Origin: an uncultured Prevotellaceae bacterium | GTDB taxonomy: Bacteria; Bacteroidota; Bacteroidia; Bacteroidales; Bacteroidaceae | Assembly (NCBI GenBank): GCA_947165505.1 | Contig: CAMVAT010000008.1 | Location: 37,167-101,166 of the forward strand | Direction of reading: 5' to 3' | Length of the DNA: 64,000 nucleotides | Part shown: piece by piece, positions 16,919 to 25,185 of the stretch | Layout: every line of letters begins with the position of its first letter | Numbering within the stretch: the first letter of the stretch is position 1 | Notes under the pieces: model-generated | Seen by the model: the letters and a program-made list of their open reading frames with translations, nothing else | The model's database searches: none | Told to the model about the DNA's origin: nothing | Made by a program: the position numbers and the translations under genes

Positions 16919-18338
16919 CCATCATATACAGGGTCGTGCCTTTCTCCTTGCTCTCGGCCACAATCTCATAGCCGCACGAGTCGAGAAAGGCGTGCATCCC
17001 GCCGTCGCCTGTCAGCACGAAGTCGGTCTGTCTGTCGCGGCAGGCGTCTTTGGCCTCTTCCAGCATCTGGGGCTGCCCCGCCGGCCTACAGCCGAAATAC
17101 TTGCAACCCGCCACGGCGCCCGAGGGCACGTCGTAGGCGTCTTCCACGTCGAAATACACGATGCCCGGGTGCTCCGTCTTCGTGTCGTGGGCGATGCGGC
17201 TCATGGTCGAGGCGATATCGTAAAACGCTTGTTTGTCGGCATCATCGGCGAAGGTCAGGTTGCCCTTGTAGCCCATGACATAGTTCAATACCACGCACAC
17301 GAGGGCCAACACGCCCACCAATGCCACGCTCATCCGGCGCATACGCTCGCGCACGGGCTCTGGCGGCAGTTTCAGCAGCGAGATGCACAGGAAGACCAAC
17401 AGGGGCGACGCGATGACATAGTGATAGGCACGCTCGCCGCCAAACAGACAGGCTGCGAACATCCATACGCTGACCACCAACGGGAAATACGTCCAGCGTA
17501 TCAGATGACTGCGCATCAGCAGCGCGCCTGCCACGGTGACGACGAAGAGGGGCAGGGCCACATACCACGATCGGAAGGAAAGGGCACCGGCTTCCCGGCT
17601 GTAGGTGACATATTCTTGCACGAAGGCACTCAGGGCTCCGTCCATGGCCAGCCACACGATGAAGGGGGCTGCCACGAGCGTGGCACCGCCCAGCGTGAGC
17701 CACAGCAGGCGCCAGAAATCGTGCTTCCGCCGCCACGCGTATATAAGGAAAGTCACGGGCAGGATGATGTGCACCGCTGCCATGTCTATCCGTATCATGG
17801 CGATGGCACCCAGACTGGCGCCCAACAGCAGTGCGCGGTTGTTCAGATGCAGGTGCGACGTATGGCGGTTGTAAAAGGTCTTGCACACCACATAGAGCGA
17901 GAGCACCATCGGAGCCAGACAGTAGTCTTCGCAACGTATCTCATAGTGTATCAGTGGGTTGAAATAGGCCAGTGCCATCATGGCCGTGGCTATCCACGAC
18001 AGCCGCCTGCCTAAAAACAGATGGGCGGTGCGGTAGGTGAAATAAAAAGTGAAGGCATAGAAACATACGCTCAACCAAAATACGCCATGATAACTGTGCG
18101 GGCATAGCAGATACCCGATGCCGTAGATCAGCCAAAGCAAGGGACCTCCCGTGCCAGAGAAGTCGATATAGGGCGTCTGTCCGCTCATCCACGACTTGCC
18201 GCACAGATAATACCATGCCGAGTCGCCACGCCCGAACACATCGTGTGTATAGGAGTCGGGCGAGATGCATAACAATATAAATAGTGCCAGCAGAATGGCC
18301 ATCCCTATCGATGGCAGATGCTCTTTCATGTGTTTCAT
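16902..18338 (-). CDS. GT-C-fold integral membrane glycosyltransferase-like protein
   Basis: A 478-residue polytopic membrane protein with about 10-11 hydrophobic segments and a C-terminal soluble part from about residue 375. The first large loop holds FGRGDSAWYYLCGKSWM and TPYIDFSGTGGPL, the acidic-residue pattern of polyprenol-phosphate-sugar-dependent (GT39/GT83-like) transferases. The soluble tail (GIVYFDVEDAYDVPSGAVAG) is not assigned. It may glycosylate lipid A, a lipoprotein or an O-antigen. It is convergent with the phosphoethanolamine transferase. ATG 18338 is used; ATG 18329 is also possible. Confidence 0.72.
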   Translation of the reverse strand: MKHMKEHLPSIGMAILLALFILLCISPDSYTHDVFGRGDSAWYYLCGKSWMSGQTPYIDFSGTGGPLLWLIYGIGYLLCPHSYHGVFWLSVCFYAFTFYFTYRTAHLFLGRRLSWIATAMMALAYFNPLIHYEIRCEDYCLAPMVLSLYVVCKTFYNRHTSHLHLNNRALLLGASLGAIAMIRIDMAAVHIILPVTFLIYAWRRKHDFWRLLWLTLGGATLVAAPFIVWLAMDGALSAFVQEYVTYSREAGALSFRSWYVALPLFVVTVAGALLMRSHLIRWTYFPLVVSVWMFAACLFGGERAYHYVIASPLLVFLCISLLKLPPEPVRERMRRMSVALVGVLALVCVVLNYVMGYKGNLTFADDADKQAFYDIASTMSRIAHDTKTEHPGIVYFDVEDAYDVPSGAVAGCKYFGCRPAGQPQMLEEAKDACRDRQTDFVLTGDGGMHAFLDSCGYEIVAESKEKGTTLYMMATAER

Positions 18339-18382
18339 AGTTGTCTTCGCTTGATAATCTTAGTAATTCTGATCTTTCTTTT

Positions 18383-18494
18383 AGAGGTAAGAGGTAAGAG
18401 GTGAGAGGTGAGAGGTAAGAGATATGTTTAGAGCAAGAAACCGTGTAGAACACTCAACACTCAACACTAAACACTAAACAGGCAGGGGGCAAGG
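18383..18494. repeat. GAGGTAAGAG and CAACACTCAACACTAAAC minisatellites
   Basis: Tandem GAGGTRAGAG units (18383-18421), then AACACTCAACACTAAACACT units (18455-18479), then GGCAGGGGGCAAGGGG. This is the first part of a 385-base gene-free stretch up to 18723. Confidence 0.75.
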
Positions 18495-18553
18495 GGCAGG
18501 AGATGAGTTGTGGGACGACAGTGAGAAATCGTTTTCCACGCTGTAGGGGCGGG
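18495..18553 (+). repeat. 59-bp inverted repeat, left arm
   Basis: Matches the reverse complement of 19351-19409 at 58 of 59 positions; the single difference is TTTTCC versus TTCTCC. The two arms flank the yfcE-like gene, about 800 bases apart. Confidence 0.9.
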
Positions 18554-18691
18554 TCACTGTGCCCGCCCGCACGAGCGAAGCGAGTTCCCCCTTCCCCTCG
18601 ACGTAGGGACAGGGCACGCCCTGTCCGCCATTTGTCGCCATCGTCGTGCTATCTACTCCCTCCCCTCGGGGAGGGTCGGGGAGGGGGCTCT
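18541..18691 (+). repeat. Composite repeat (B hairpin - C hairpin - A palindrome)
   Basis: About 150 bases. First comes GTAGGGGCGGGTCACTGTG-CCCGCCC, then ACGAGCGAAGCGAGTTCCCC, then GTAGGGACAGGGCACGCCCTG, then TCGTCGTGCTATCTACTCCC and the CCCTCGGGGAGGG palindrome. The same parts occur in the same order at 31734-31882. Confidence 0.88.
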
Positions 18692-18752
18692 CACTCGGGG
18701 AGGGTCGGGGAGGGGGCTTTCTCTCAGGGGAGGGCCTTAGAGGGGGCTAACG
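18692..18752. repeat. Second and third GC-rich palindromic repeat copies
   Basis: TCGGGGAGGGTCGGGGAGGGGGC at about 18695-18718 and a diverged copy, CAGGGGAGGGCCTTAGAGGG, at 18725-18750. The last copy supplies the stop codon and final eight codons of the yfcE-like gene. Confidence 0.8.
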
Positions 18753-19230
18753 TCACCACCTCGCAGTCTTTCATCTCGCTCCCGTCGATGGTCAGTCGTA
18801 CCAGGGTGCGCTCTTTCTGCCATCCCTGCATGCCTGCGGCGCCGGGGTTGATGTGCAACAGACCGAGCGTCTTGTCGTATTGCACCTTGAGAATATGCGA
18901 GTGGCCGCTGATGAACAGCTGTGGCGGCGAGGCGTAGATGCGGTTGCGGATAGAGGCGTCGTAACGTCCGGGGTAGCCCCCGATGTGTTTCATCAGCACG
19001 TCCACCTCTTCGCATTTCCATCGGAGTATCTCGGGGAACATCCGTCGCAGGTCGCCGCCGTCGCAGTTGCCGCAGACGGCTCTCAACGGGCGGAAGGCCG
19101 CCAGTCGCTCTGCCAGTTCCACCGAGCAGATGTCGCCCGCGTGCCATATCTCGTCGCATGGCTCCAGATATGTCAGATACTGTTCATCCCAGTAGGAGTG
19201 CGTATCACTGATGATGCCTATTTTTTTCAT
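18724..19230 (-). CDS. YfcE/MJ0936-type metallophosphodiesterase
   Basis: A 168-residue cytoplasmic calcineurin-like phosphodiesterase. Metal-binding motifs are all present: SDTH near the N-terminus, HAGD (EIWHAGDICS), GNCD (AVCGNCDGG) and SGHSH. Family members hydrolyse phosphodiesters such as bis-pNPP or cyclic nucleotides; the physiological substrate is usually unknown. ATG 19230 directly precedes KKIGIISDTH; an in-frame start at 19254 lies in repeat sequence and was rejected. The C-terminal LAPSKALP is encoded by repeat DNA. The gene is enclosed by 59-bp inverted repeats. Confidence 0.88.
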   Translation of the reverse strand: MKKIGIISDTHSYWDEQYLTYLEPCDEIWHAGDICSVELAERLAAFRPLRAVCGNCDGGDLRRMFPEILRWKCEEVDVLMKHIGGYPGRYDASIRNRIYASPPQLFISGHSHILKVQYDKTLGLLHINPGAAGMQGWQKERTLVRLTIDGSEMKDCEVVTLAPSKALP

Positions 19231-19251
19231 GTGTTTCTTTGTTATAAGACC

Positions 19252-19350
19252 CATCCCCCGGCCCCTCCCTTGTAGGGAGGGGAGTGGTTACTATTGCAAA
19301 TGATACATGGTGCACGGTCATGTGCCCCGTCGTAGGGGCGGGTAACTGTG
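19252..19350. repeat. GC-rich palindrome and 49-bp direct repeat
   Basis: A palindromic copy (CGGCCCCTCCCTTGTAGGG-AGGGG) at 19258-19290. A segment TGGTGCACGGTCATGTGCCC...GTGCCCGCCC at 19309-19356 recurs at 20182-20229 as a direct repeat. Confidence 0.8.
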
Positions 19351-19409
19351 CCCGCCCCTACAGCGTGGAGAACGATTTCTCACTGTCGTCCCACAACTCA
19401 TCTCCTGCC
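19351..19409 (-). repeat. 59-bp inverted repeat, right arm
   Basis: Reverse complement of 18495-18553 with one mismatch. It is followed by CCTGCCCCTTGCCCC and CACCTCTCACCTC units. Confidence 0.9.
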
Positions 19410-19443
19410 CCCTGCCCCTTGCCCCAAAGCACACCTCTCACCT

Positions 19444-20097
19444 CTATCGCGTCTCCCTCCCCTCGGGGAGGGTCGGGGAGGGGGCTCCTTTCACCCCCCT
19501 GATCCACTCTGCTATCCATGCCGCGGTCTTCTCCTGACCCAGGAGCGAGGCATCCACACACAGGTCGTACGATGTGCTGTCGCCCCACCGTTTGCCGGTG
19601 TAGTAGTTATAGTACGAGGCGCGCTCGTGCTCTTGCTCACTGATGATCTTGCTTGCTTCGCTTTCACTGCAGCCATGCCGTTTGCATACCTGCTGGATGC
19701 GGTAGTCCAGGCGTGCCGTGATGAAGATATTCACACATTCGGGCATGTCGCGCAGGATATAGTCGGCGCAGCGGCCCACAAACACGCACGAACCCTCTTG
19801 CGCCGCCTTGCGGATAGCATCGCTCTGAAACTGAAACAGGCTCTCTTGCGAGAAACGGTTGGCATGGATGTTGGTGTCGCTCAGGTGGGGCAGATGCGTG
19901 TGGAAGAGCGAACGGAAGAATCCTTTGTGCTCATCGTTCTGCTCAAAGAACTTCTCACTGAATCCGCTCTCCTTGGCCGCCAGGTTGAGTATCTCGCGGT
20001 CGTAAAACTGGCATCCGAACTCTTTTGCCAGCAGTTGGGCTACCACCCGGCCACCAGAGCCCAGTTGCCGCCCCACGTTGATGATGATTTTATCCAT
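19444..20097 (-). CDS. Cytidylate-kinase-like protein
   Basis: A 217-residue member of the cytidylate kinase-like family (PF13189), a P-loop kinase relative distinct from Cmk. The N-terminus IIINVGRQLGSGGRVVAQLL has the modified nucleotide-binding loop, followed by FYDREILNLAA and the CVFVGRCADYIL segment. Substrate is not established for the family; genes of this type are common in Bacteroidota. The last 16 residues (VKGAPSPTLPEGRETR) come from a GC-rich palindromic repeat at 19453-19498 and have no family counterpart. Confidence 0.82.
   Translation of the reverse strand: MDKIIINVGRQLGSGGRVVAQLLAKEFGCQFYDREILNLAAKESGFSEKFFEQNDEHKGFFRSLFHTHLPHLSDTNIHANRFSQESLFQFQSDAIRKAAQEGSCVFVGRCADYILRDMPECVNIFITARLDYRIQQVCKRHGCSESEASKIISEQEHERASYYNYYTGKRWGDSTSYDLCVDASLLGQEKTAAWIAEWIRGVKGAPSPTLPEGRETR
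19453..19498. repeat. GC-rich palindromic repeat forming a protein tail
   Basis: TCCCTCCCCTCGGGGAGGG + TCGGGGAGGGGGCT, translated on the minus strand as the end of the cytidylate-kinase-like protein. Confidence 0.85.
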
Positions 20098-20128
20098 GTC
20101 TTGGTTTTTTGTTGAGTGTTCGTAGCCC

Positions 20129-20432
20129 CCTCCCCGTCCCTCCCCGAGGGGAGGGAGTGATTAGCATCGTGGCAAAGGGCAGGGTGCACGGTCATGTGCC
20201 CCGTCGTAGGGGCGGGTCACTGTGCCCGCCCGCACGGCCCGGTGGGCCGTTCATTTGTATTTTATCCCGCCGCAGGCGGCGATGATGGAGGGTTTAGGGT
20301 TTATGGCTTAGGGTTTAGGGTTCGTGGTTTAGGGTTCGTGGCATATCTCCTGCCCCTTGCCCCCTGCCCCTTGCCCCTTGCCCCTTGCCCCAAAGCATAC
20401 CTCTTACCTCTTACCTCTCACCTCTCACCTCT
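20129..20432. repeat. Repeat-only intergenic region upstream of the kinase-like gene
   Basis: 313 bases without a gene. In order: an A-type palindrome (20129-20165), the direct repeat and B hairpin (20182-20250), GGGTTTAGGGTTTATGG-type units (20290-20345), CCTGCCCCTTGCCCC units (20347-20392) and ACCTCTTACCTCTCACC units (20399-20432). The last run into the MATE gene's final codons. Confidence 0.8.
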
Positions 20433-21766
20433 AAGTGAACTATAAACCTCCGCAGCATGATGAATGCCACCAAAGCCGCGATGCCGTCGCTCGCGGGCAG
20501 CGCAGCCCACACGCCGTTCAGTCCCCAGATAAGCGGGAACGCCAGCAGCAGCGGCAGCAAGAACAGCAGCTGACGCGACAGCGACAGGAATATGCTGATC
20601 TTCACCTTGCCGATACATTGGAAGAAATTGCCCACCACCATCTGGAAACCGATCACCGGAAACAGCAGCATATTGATGCGGATGCCGTCAATGCTCAGCT
20701 CGATGAGCGTGGGGTCGGTGGTGAACAGCCGTGCGCAGTAGTAGGGCAGAAACATGCCGATGACCCAGCCCGTGACCATGATGCCCGTGGCGGCGATGAT
20801 GGCCAACTTGAGCACACGCATCAGGCGGTCGGTCTGTTGGGCTCCGTAGTTATAGCCCGCAATGGGTTGCATGCCTTGGTTCACGCCCATCACAAACATG
20901 GCAAACATCATGGCGATGGAGTTGGCGATGGAGTAGGCACCCACTGCCATGTCGCCCCCATAGTGCACCAGTTGGTTGTTCATGAAGATGACGATGATAC
21001 AGGCGCACAGGTTCATCAGAAAGGGCGAGATGCCGATACTGACGATATTCTTCACCAAAGCCGACTTCAGACGGTAGATGCCTCGTTGCAGGTGCAGCAG
21101 CTCCTTCTTGTCAGAGAAGAGCCACATCTGCCATGCCATCGCCATCGTCTGGGGGATGATGGTGGCGAAGGCGGCACCGCGGATGCCCCAGCCCCACCAC
21201 CAGATGAACACCACGTCGAGCAGGATGTTCATCACCACGGTGAAGATGGTGGCATACATGGCATGGCGCGGTTTCGAGGCGGCACGTAGCACGGCGTTCA
21301 TGCCGAAATACATGTGTGTCACCACGTTGCCTGCCAATATCACCTCCATAAACTCACGGGCGTAGGGCAGCGTCTGGTCGCTCGCGCCGAAGAAACGCAG
21401 GATGGGGTCGAGGAAGATGAGGCAGATAGCGCCGAACAGCAGGCCGATGATGAGGTTCAGCGTCACCGTGTTGCCCAGCAGGTGCTGTGCCGTGCGGTAG
21501 TCGCGCTGCCCTAGGCGCATACTGATGGTGGTCGAGGCGCCCACGCCCACGGCGGCACCGAAGGCACCGCTCAAGTTCATGAAGGGGAAGGTCACCCCCA
21601 GTCCGGCGATGGCGTCGGCACCCACCTGTTGTCCGATGAAGGCGCGGTCGATGATGTTATACAGGCTCGAGGCGGTCATGGCTATCATGGCCGGCACGGC
21701 ATATTGCACCAGCAGCCGCCCCACCGGCTTCGTACCTAACTCGAGTGTCGCTTTCTTATTGTCCAT
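20411..21766 (-). CDS. MATE family efflux transporter
   Basis: A 451-residue inner-membrane multidrug/toxin extrusion protein with 12 predicted helices in two homologous halves. Visible family features are MTASSLYNIIDRAFIGQQVG, TFPFMNLSGAFGAAVGVGA, NAVLRAASKPRHAMYATIF and the second-half VNQGMQPIAGYNYGA. MATE proteins export drugs or metabolites using a Na+ or H+ gradient; the substrate cannot be read from the sequence. ATG 21766 follows the -7 box by 9 bases; a longer in-frame start at 21805 would lie upstream of the promoter. The final RGER residues are encoded in GAGGT-type repeat sequence. Confidence 0.93.
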   Translation of the reverse strand: MDNKKATLELGTKPVGRLLVQYAVPAMIAMTASSLYNIIDRAFIGQQVGADAIAGLGVTFPFMNLSGAFGAAVGVGASTTISMRLGQRDYRTAQHLLGNTVTLNLIIGLLFGAICLIFLDPILRFFGASDQTLPYAREFMEVILAGNVVTHMYFGMNAVLRAASKPRHAMYATIFTVVMNILLDVVFIWWWGWGIRGAAFATIIPQTMAMAWQMWLFSDKKELLHLQRGIYRLKSALVKNIVSIGISPFLMNLCACIIVIFMNNQLVHYGGDMAVGAYSIANSIAMMFAMFVMGVNQGMQPIAGYNYGAQQTDRLMRVLKLAIIAATGIMVTGWVIGMFLPYYCARLFTTDPTLIELSIDGIRINMLLFPVIGFQMVVGNFFQCIGKVKISIFLSLSRQLLFLLPLLLAFPLIWGLNGVWAALPASDGIAALVAFIMLRRFIVHLEVRGER

Positions 21767-21775
21767 ATTCGACGG

Positions 21776-21806
21776 CAAAGGTACGAAGAAACAACCAATC
21801 CGCAAA
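21776..21806 (-). promoter_or_regulatory. Promoter of the MATE gene with very short leader
   Basis: On the minus strand TTTG (21806-21803) and TACCTTTG (21783-21776) are spaced by 19 bases. The ATG at 21766 is only 9 bases beyond the box, so the transcript has a leader of a few bases at most. Confidence 0.8.
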
Positions 21807-21836
21807 AACTTTTACCGTAAAAGTCGCGTCCGACTC

Positions 21837-23744
21837 CTACAACCTGAAAAATGTCTTCCAGTCTGTCAAAACGGCCTTCCTTCCCCTCAGCTTGTCTGGA
21901 GTATCGTAGGGGTGGTCCACATCATTATAAATCATCAACCCGCTTTCATGCAGCCTGATTGCCAACTCGATGGAGAAAGGCGAGAGTAATTGGTCGATGG
22001 GCTCACTGTCTTTCGAGGTGGTCAGTATCAGGTCGTATCCGATACTAACCTTTTCCAGGGGATTGAGGATGAGTTGTATAAATTGCATGCGGTAGTCGTA
22101 GCCTGCTTGCTGAATGATGGACTGGGCTTTTGCGACGATGATTCGGGCTTTCTCGGTGTCGCTGACCGGCAAGCGGGCGATGCTGTCGCTTGTCATCGTA
22201 CTGATAAAATACGGGTATTGTTTGATGGTGTAACTGTCGTTCCAGCCGAATGGCGTTGTATGCTCTTCTTTTTGACTGATTACGATTCCGTGCAGTTGTG
22301 AGCGCTTGGTCAATGCCTCGTACTCCTTGGTGTCGGTCGCGTTGGAGAGGGGTGGGTCCTTATAAAGCCCGGCTTTTTTACAGGGCCTGTAGTAAAGATT
22401 GGATAGCAAACTCTGTATGGCGATGCCGGGCACTTCTGCCGCTTCGTTCGCAGGGCAGTAGTGGGTCTGGTAAGTGATGTCGTAGTTGCGCTTTTTGTCA
22501 GGCGTGATGTGGATGTCTCTCTCCTCTCCAACGATGCGATATATCCCTGCGAACCGCCGGTCGATGTGGCAGCCCATCCGATAGGTCGCAATCGGAAAAC
22601 GGCCTTCAAAGCTGAAAAGGTGCTGCATCACGGCGTTCGAGGCATTGGTATTCCCCTTCATTTCGTAGTAGTAATAGTCGATGATGTCGCCTGCCTCTAA
22701 ATCTGGGAGGGGGATGCTGTCTGGCCGGGTGTGATAGTCGTCGCCGGGCAACGGACTGAGATACTCCTCGGTGTCTATTTCTATGATGCGCCCGTCGGAC
22801 TTCACGATTCTCAGGCCGATGAAAGCGGAAGACTGGTCGAACACCTTGATTTCAAAAGGGAAAGAATAGAGCATTTTACCGTTTCCTTTTATATACGATG
22901 CCTTGTCTTTGTCATAGGCAATGTGCGACATGATGCGCCGCCCCTCTTCGTCGTTGATTTTGTATCTTACCAGATGTATGCTCTCTTTCTCAACGTATGA
23001 GAGGGTGATTCCCCCCATCCGCACGCTGTCTAATTCGGCCAGTATCACCACAGGATACCCCGAGTAAATGGCAGGCGACTCTGTGCGCTTGATGCCTGGC
23101 AGAGGGATGGCCCACATCTTTTCACGATTCCGTACATACTCTTGGTGGTATTTCTGGCGGTCGTCCATTTCCGTCTCCTTGCCCACGGTCACATCGCTCA
23201 ACGGCCGGATATCCTCCCGCAGCCGGATGGTACTCACCTTGTCGGCAGAGAGTGCCACAGTCTGTGTTTGGTAACCCACATGCGAGATGCGGGCGGTGGC
23301 CGAGGCGGTGGAGTGGGGGATGACAAATAGGCCGTTGGTGTTGCTTCGCCCTCCGTTCACAATACTGTCTCGACGCGAAATGACGATGTTCACGTTTTGC
23401 AAAGGCACTCCTGCCTCATTGACAATCCTGCCACGTAGCCTGTATGCTTCTTTCTGTGCGCATTCCACGAATATCTTGTGGTCTTCTGCTTCCACATGGA
23501 TGGGGTAACTGCCTATCAACTGTTGGATGGCTTGTGCGATGGGCGTCTCTTTAAACGTACCTTCTACAATAAAGTCTTCCAATTCGTCATAGACGAAGAC
23601 GATTTGACAGTCATGGGTCGATTGATCTATCTCTGTCAGGGCCTTTGACAGCGGCGTGTTATGAAATGAACGTGTAATGCGCGTCTGGGTGAACGCGTCC
23701 GTAGCCGTGAACAGTAAGATGAGTGTCAGTATGATGATGCGCAT
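21837..23744 (-). CDS. STN + carboxypeptidase-regulatory + DUF3857-like secreted protein
   Basis: A 635-residue exported protein with an unusual order of domains. After a signal peptide (residues 1-19) comes an STN domain (about 20-95: LSKALTEIDQSTHDCQIVFV, TPIAQAIQQLI), normally found at the front of TonB receptors. A carboxypeptidase-regulatory-like domain follows (about 100-180: RLRGRIVNEAGVPLQNVNIV, AGYQTQ-type ending). The rest (about 200-635) resembles DUF3857 transglutaminase-like proteins (PDSIPLPDLEAGDIIDYYYY). There is no TonB barrel and no obvious Cys-His-Asp triad. It shares its C-terminal half layout, including LRGRKAVLTDW, with the next gene (LRGKQAMLSDF), so the two are paralogues. 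Function is unknown. Confidence 0.75.
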   Translation of the reverse strand: MRIIILTLILLFTATDAFTQTRITRSFHNTPLSKALTEIDQSTHDCQIVFVYDELEDFIVEGTFKETPIAQAIQQLIGSYPIHVEAEDHKIFVECAQKEAYRLRGRIVNEAGVPLQNVNIVISRRDSIVNGGRSNTNGLFVIPHSTASATARISHVGYQTQTVALSADKVSTIRLREDIRPLSDVTVGKETEMDDRQKYHQEYVRNREKMWAIPLPGIKRTESPAIYSGYPVVILAELDSVRMGGITLSYVEKESIHLVRYKINDEEGRRIMSHIAYDKDKASYIKGNGKMLYSFPFEIKVFDQSSAFIGLRIVKSDGRIIEIDTEEYLSPLPGDDYHTRPDSIPLPDLEAGDIIDYYYYEMKGNTNASNAVMQHLFSFEGRFPIATYRMGCHIDRRFAGIYRIVGEERDIHITPDKKRNYDITYQTHYCPANEAAEVPGIAIQSLLSNLYYRPCKKAGLYKDPPLSNATDTKEYEALTKRSQLHGIVISQKEEHTTPFGWNDSYTIKQYPYFISTMTSDSIARLPVSDTEKARIIVAKAQSIIQQAGYDYRMQFIQLILNPLEKVSIGYDLILTTSKDSEPIDQLLSPFSIELAIRLHESGLMIYNDVDHPYDTPDKLRGRKAVLTDWKTFFRL

Positions 23745-23765
23745 GATGCTTGGGTCTGATAGAGG

Positions 23766-25091
23766 TTATTGAAGGATGAATGTCGTGTGAAAATCGGATA
23801 GCATAGCCTGTTTGCCTCGTAACCTTTTAGGGCATTCTTCCACATGTTTTCCCGAGCCTAAGAAAATATTCTGCCCCGTATCTCGGATATGGTAGAACCA
23901 AAAGACATCATTGTTGTCCGTCAACTGTTCCAAATCTATACCGTCGGCTCTGCTGGTGAAGGCGATGTCGTAGCCGATGTGCTCCTCGTCGTACAAGGTC
24001 TTGATGGCATACGGCAACTGATAACTTTTCAATAGCCCGATGTCTGCCAAGTCCTGGCACAACTGGGCCAACTCGCGGGCTTTGTCACTTTGGCTCAGAT
24101 GGCTGTCTCGTATCTTTCGATATTCGCTCGTGCGACAGATGTCATACAGAAGATGATTGGGCAATCTGTCTAAAGTAGGCAATGAGATGTATTCCGAATA
24201 AGAGGGATTGATGGTCACTCCGTTCTGAACATTGCGTATGCCAAAAAGTGAACAACGGGCTTGATTGCGCACGGTCATGTTGAGACGGGGACGGTGCGCC
24301 GACACCGTGTCGGTGATGTGATGGCGCTCGATGGTGAGGTGGCGTTTAGACTTGGATAAAGACAATTCTGATTCGGGAAAACCGACGGTGTGGATGCGCG
24401 TTTCCAAAACAGGGCTGTAGGTGGCATCCAACCGATAATGGACGATAGGGTAGGGACCTGACAATGCTACAGACTCTGAAAAACCCGGATCATAATGAAA
24501 ACCGTCGCGATGCACAAAATAGTCAACCACATCGCCGCGACTGAGCTTCGGCAGTGGGATGCTGTCGGCATACGTGTAGGTGACTCCGTACAGACTGTCG
24601 GCCTTCGAGAGTGGCGTGGTGTCGATGAGATGGGTCGTGCCGTCCGGTTTGATCACGCGCGCGCCGATGACCACCCGGCAAGGTTCGGAATGAAATATCC
24701 AAGACTGTCCGCGCAAGGGCAGGGCTACACTGCTGAGTGTCTGTGCTCCACGTTCGTCGTTCACCAGCAGGCGGAAATGGTCTAAACTGCCATACGTGGT
24801 GAAATTGTCATTGTAACCGGAGAACAGCACCGCCAGGAGATTGATGCGCTTGGTGCGCTTGAAAAACAACTGATGCTCTTCCTGTAGCATTACCACCGGA
24901 TAATGCGACAAGGTGTCTGTCATTGCCGGCCTTTCCTGATGGGGCGGTGTCGCTCCCCACACTTCTTGACAGATGCTGCGGGCATATTCTTCATAATTGG
25001 TTTTATGATATTCTTTTACGATAATAGAACAACTGGTGAGCCATATCGTTCCTGCTGCATACACTAATAATTTAGTTATCATTCGTATCAT
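23766..25091 (-). CDS. DUF3857-like lipoprotein, paralogue of the neighbouring gene
   Basis: A 441-residue lipoprotein. The lipobox LTSC places the lipidated Cys about 20 residues from the start. The core (about 60-440) is like the C-terminal two thirds of the downstream protein: ADSIPLPKLSRGDVVDYFVH matches PDSIPLPDLEAGDIIDYYYY, and KRLRGKQAMLSDFHTTF matches the other C-terminus. It lacks STN and carboxypeptidase-regulatory domains. ATG 25091 was chosen because AAGGA lies 8 bases upstream and a lipoprotein signal follows; a GTG at 25127 is less likely. It lies 21 bases upstream of its paralogue, so they are co-transcribed. Function is unknown. Confidence 0.72.
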   Translation of the reverse strand: MIRMITKLLVYAAGTIWLTSCSIIVKEYHKTNYEEYARSICQEVWGATPPHQERPAMTDTLSHYPVVMLQEEHQLFFKRTKRINLLAVLFSGYNDNFTTYGSLDHFRLLVNDERGAQTLSSVALPLRGQSWIFHSEPCRVVIGARVIKPDGTTHLIDTTPLSKADSLYGVTYTYADSIPLPKLSRGDVVDYFVHRDGFHYDPGFSESVALSGPYPIVHYRLDATYSPVLETRIHTVGFPESELSLSKSKRHLTIERHHITDTVSAHRPRLNMTVRNQARCSLFGIRNVQNGVTINPSYSEYISLPTLDRLPNHLLYDICRTSEYRKIRDSHLSQSDKARELAQLCQDLADIGLLKSYQLPYAIKTLYDEEHIGYDIAFTSRADGIDLEQLTDNNDVFWFYHIRDTGQNIFLGSGKHVEECPKRLRGKQAMLSDFHTTFILQ

Positions 25092-25185
25092 GTGAGTGTC
25101 CTTACTGTTCTTTAATAACTCCCTCACCTCTATTTTTCCTACATGCGAAGTCTATTTTTTGCATAATTTAACCAAGTTGCTCACG

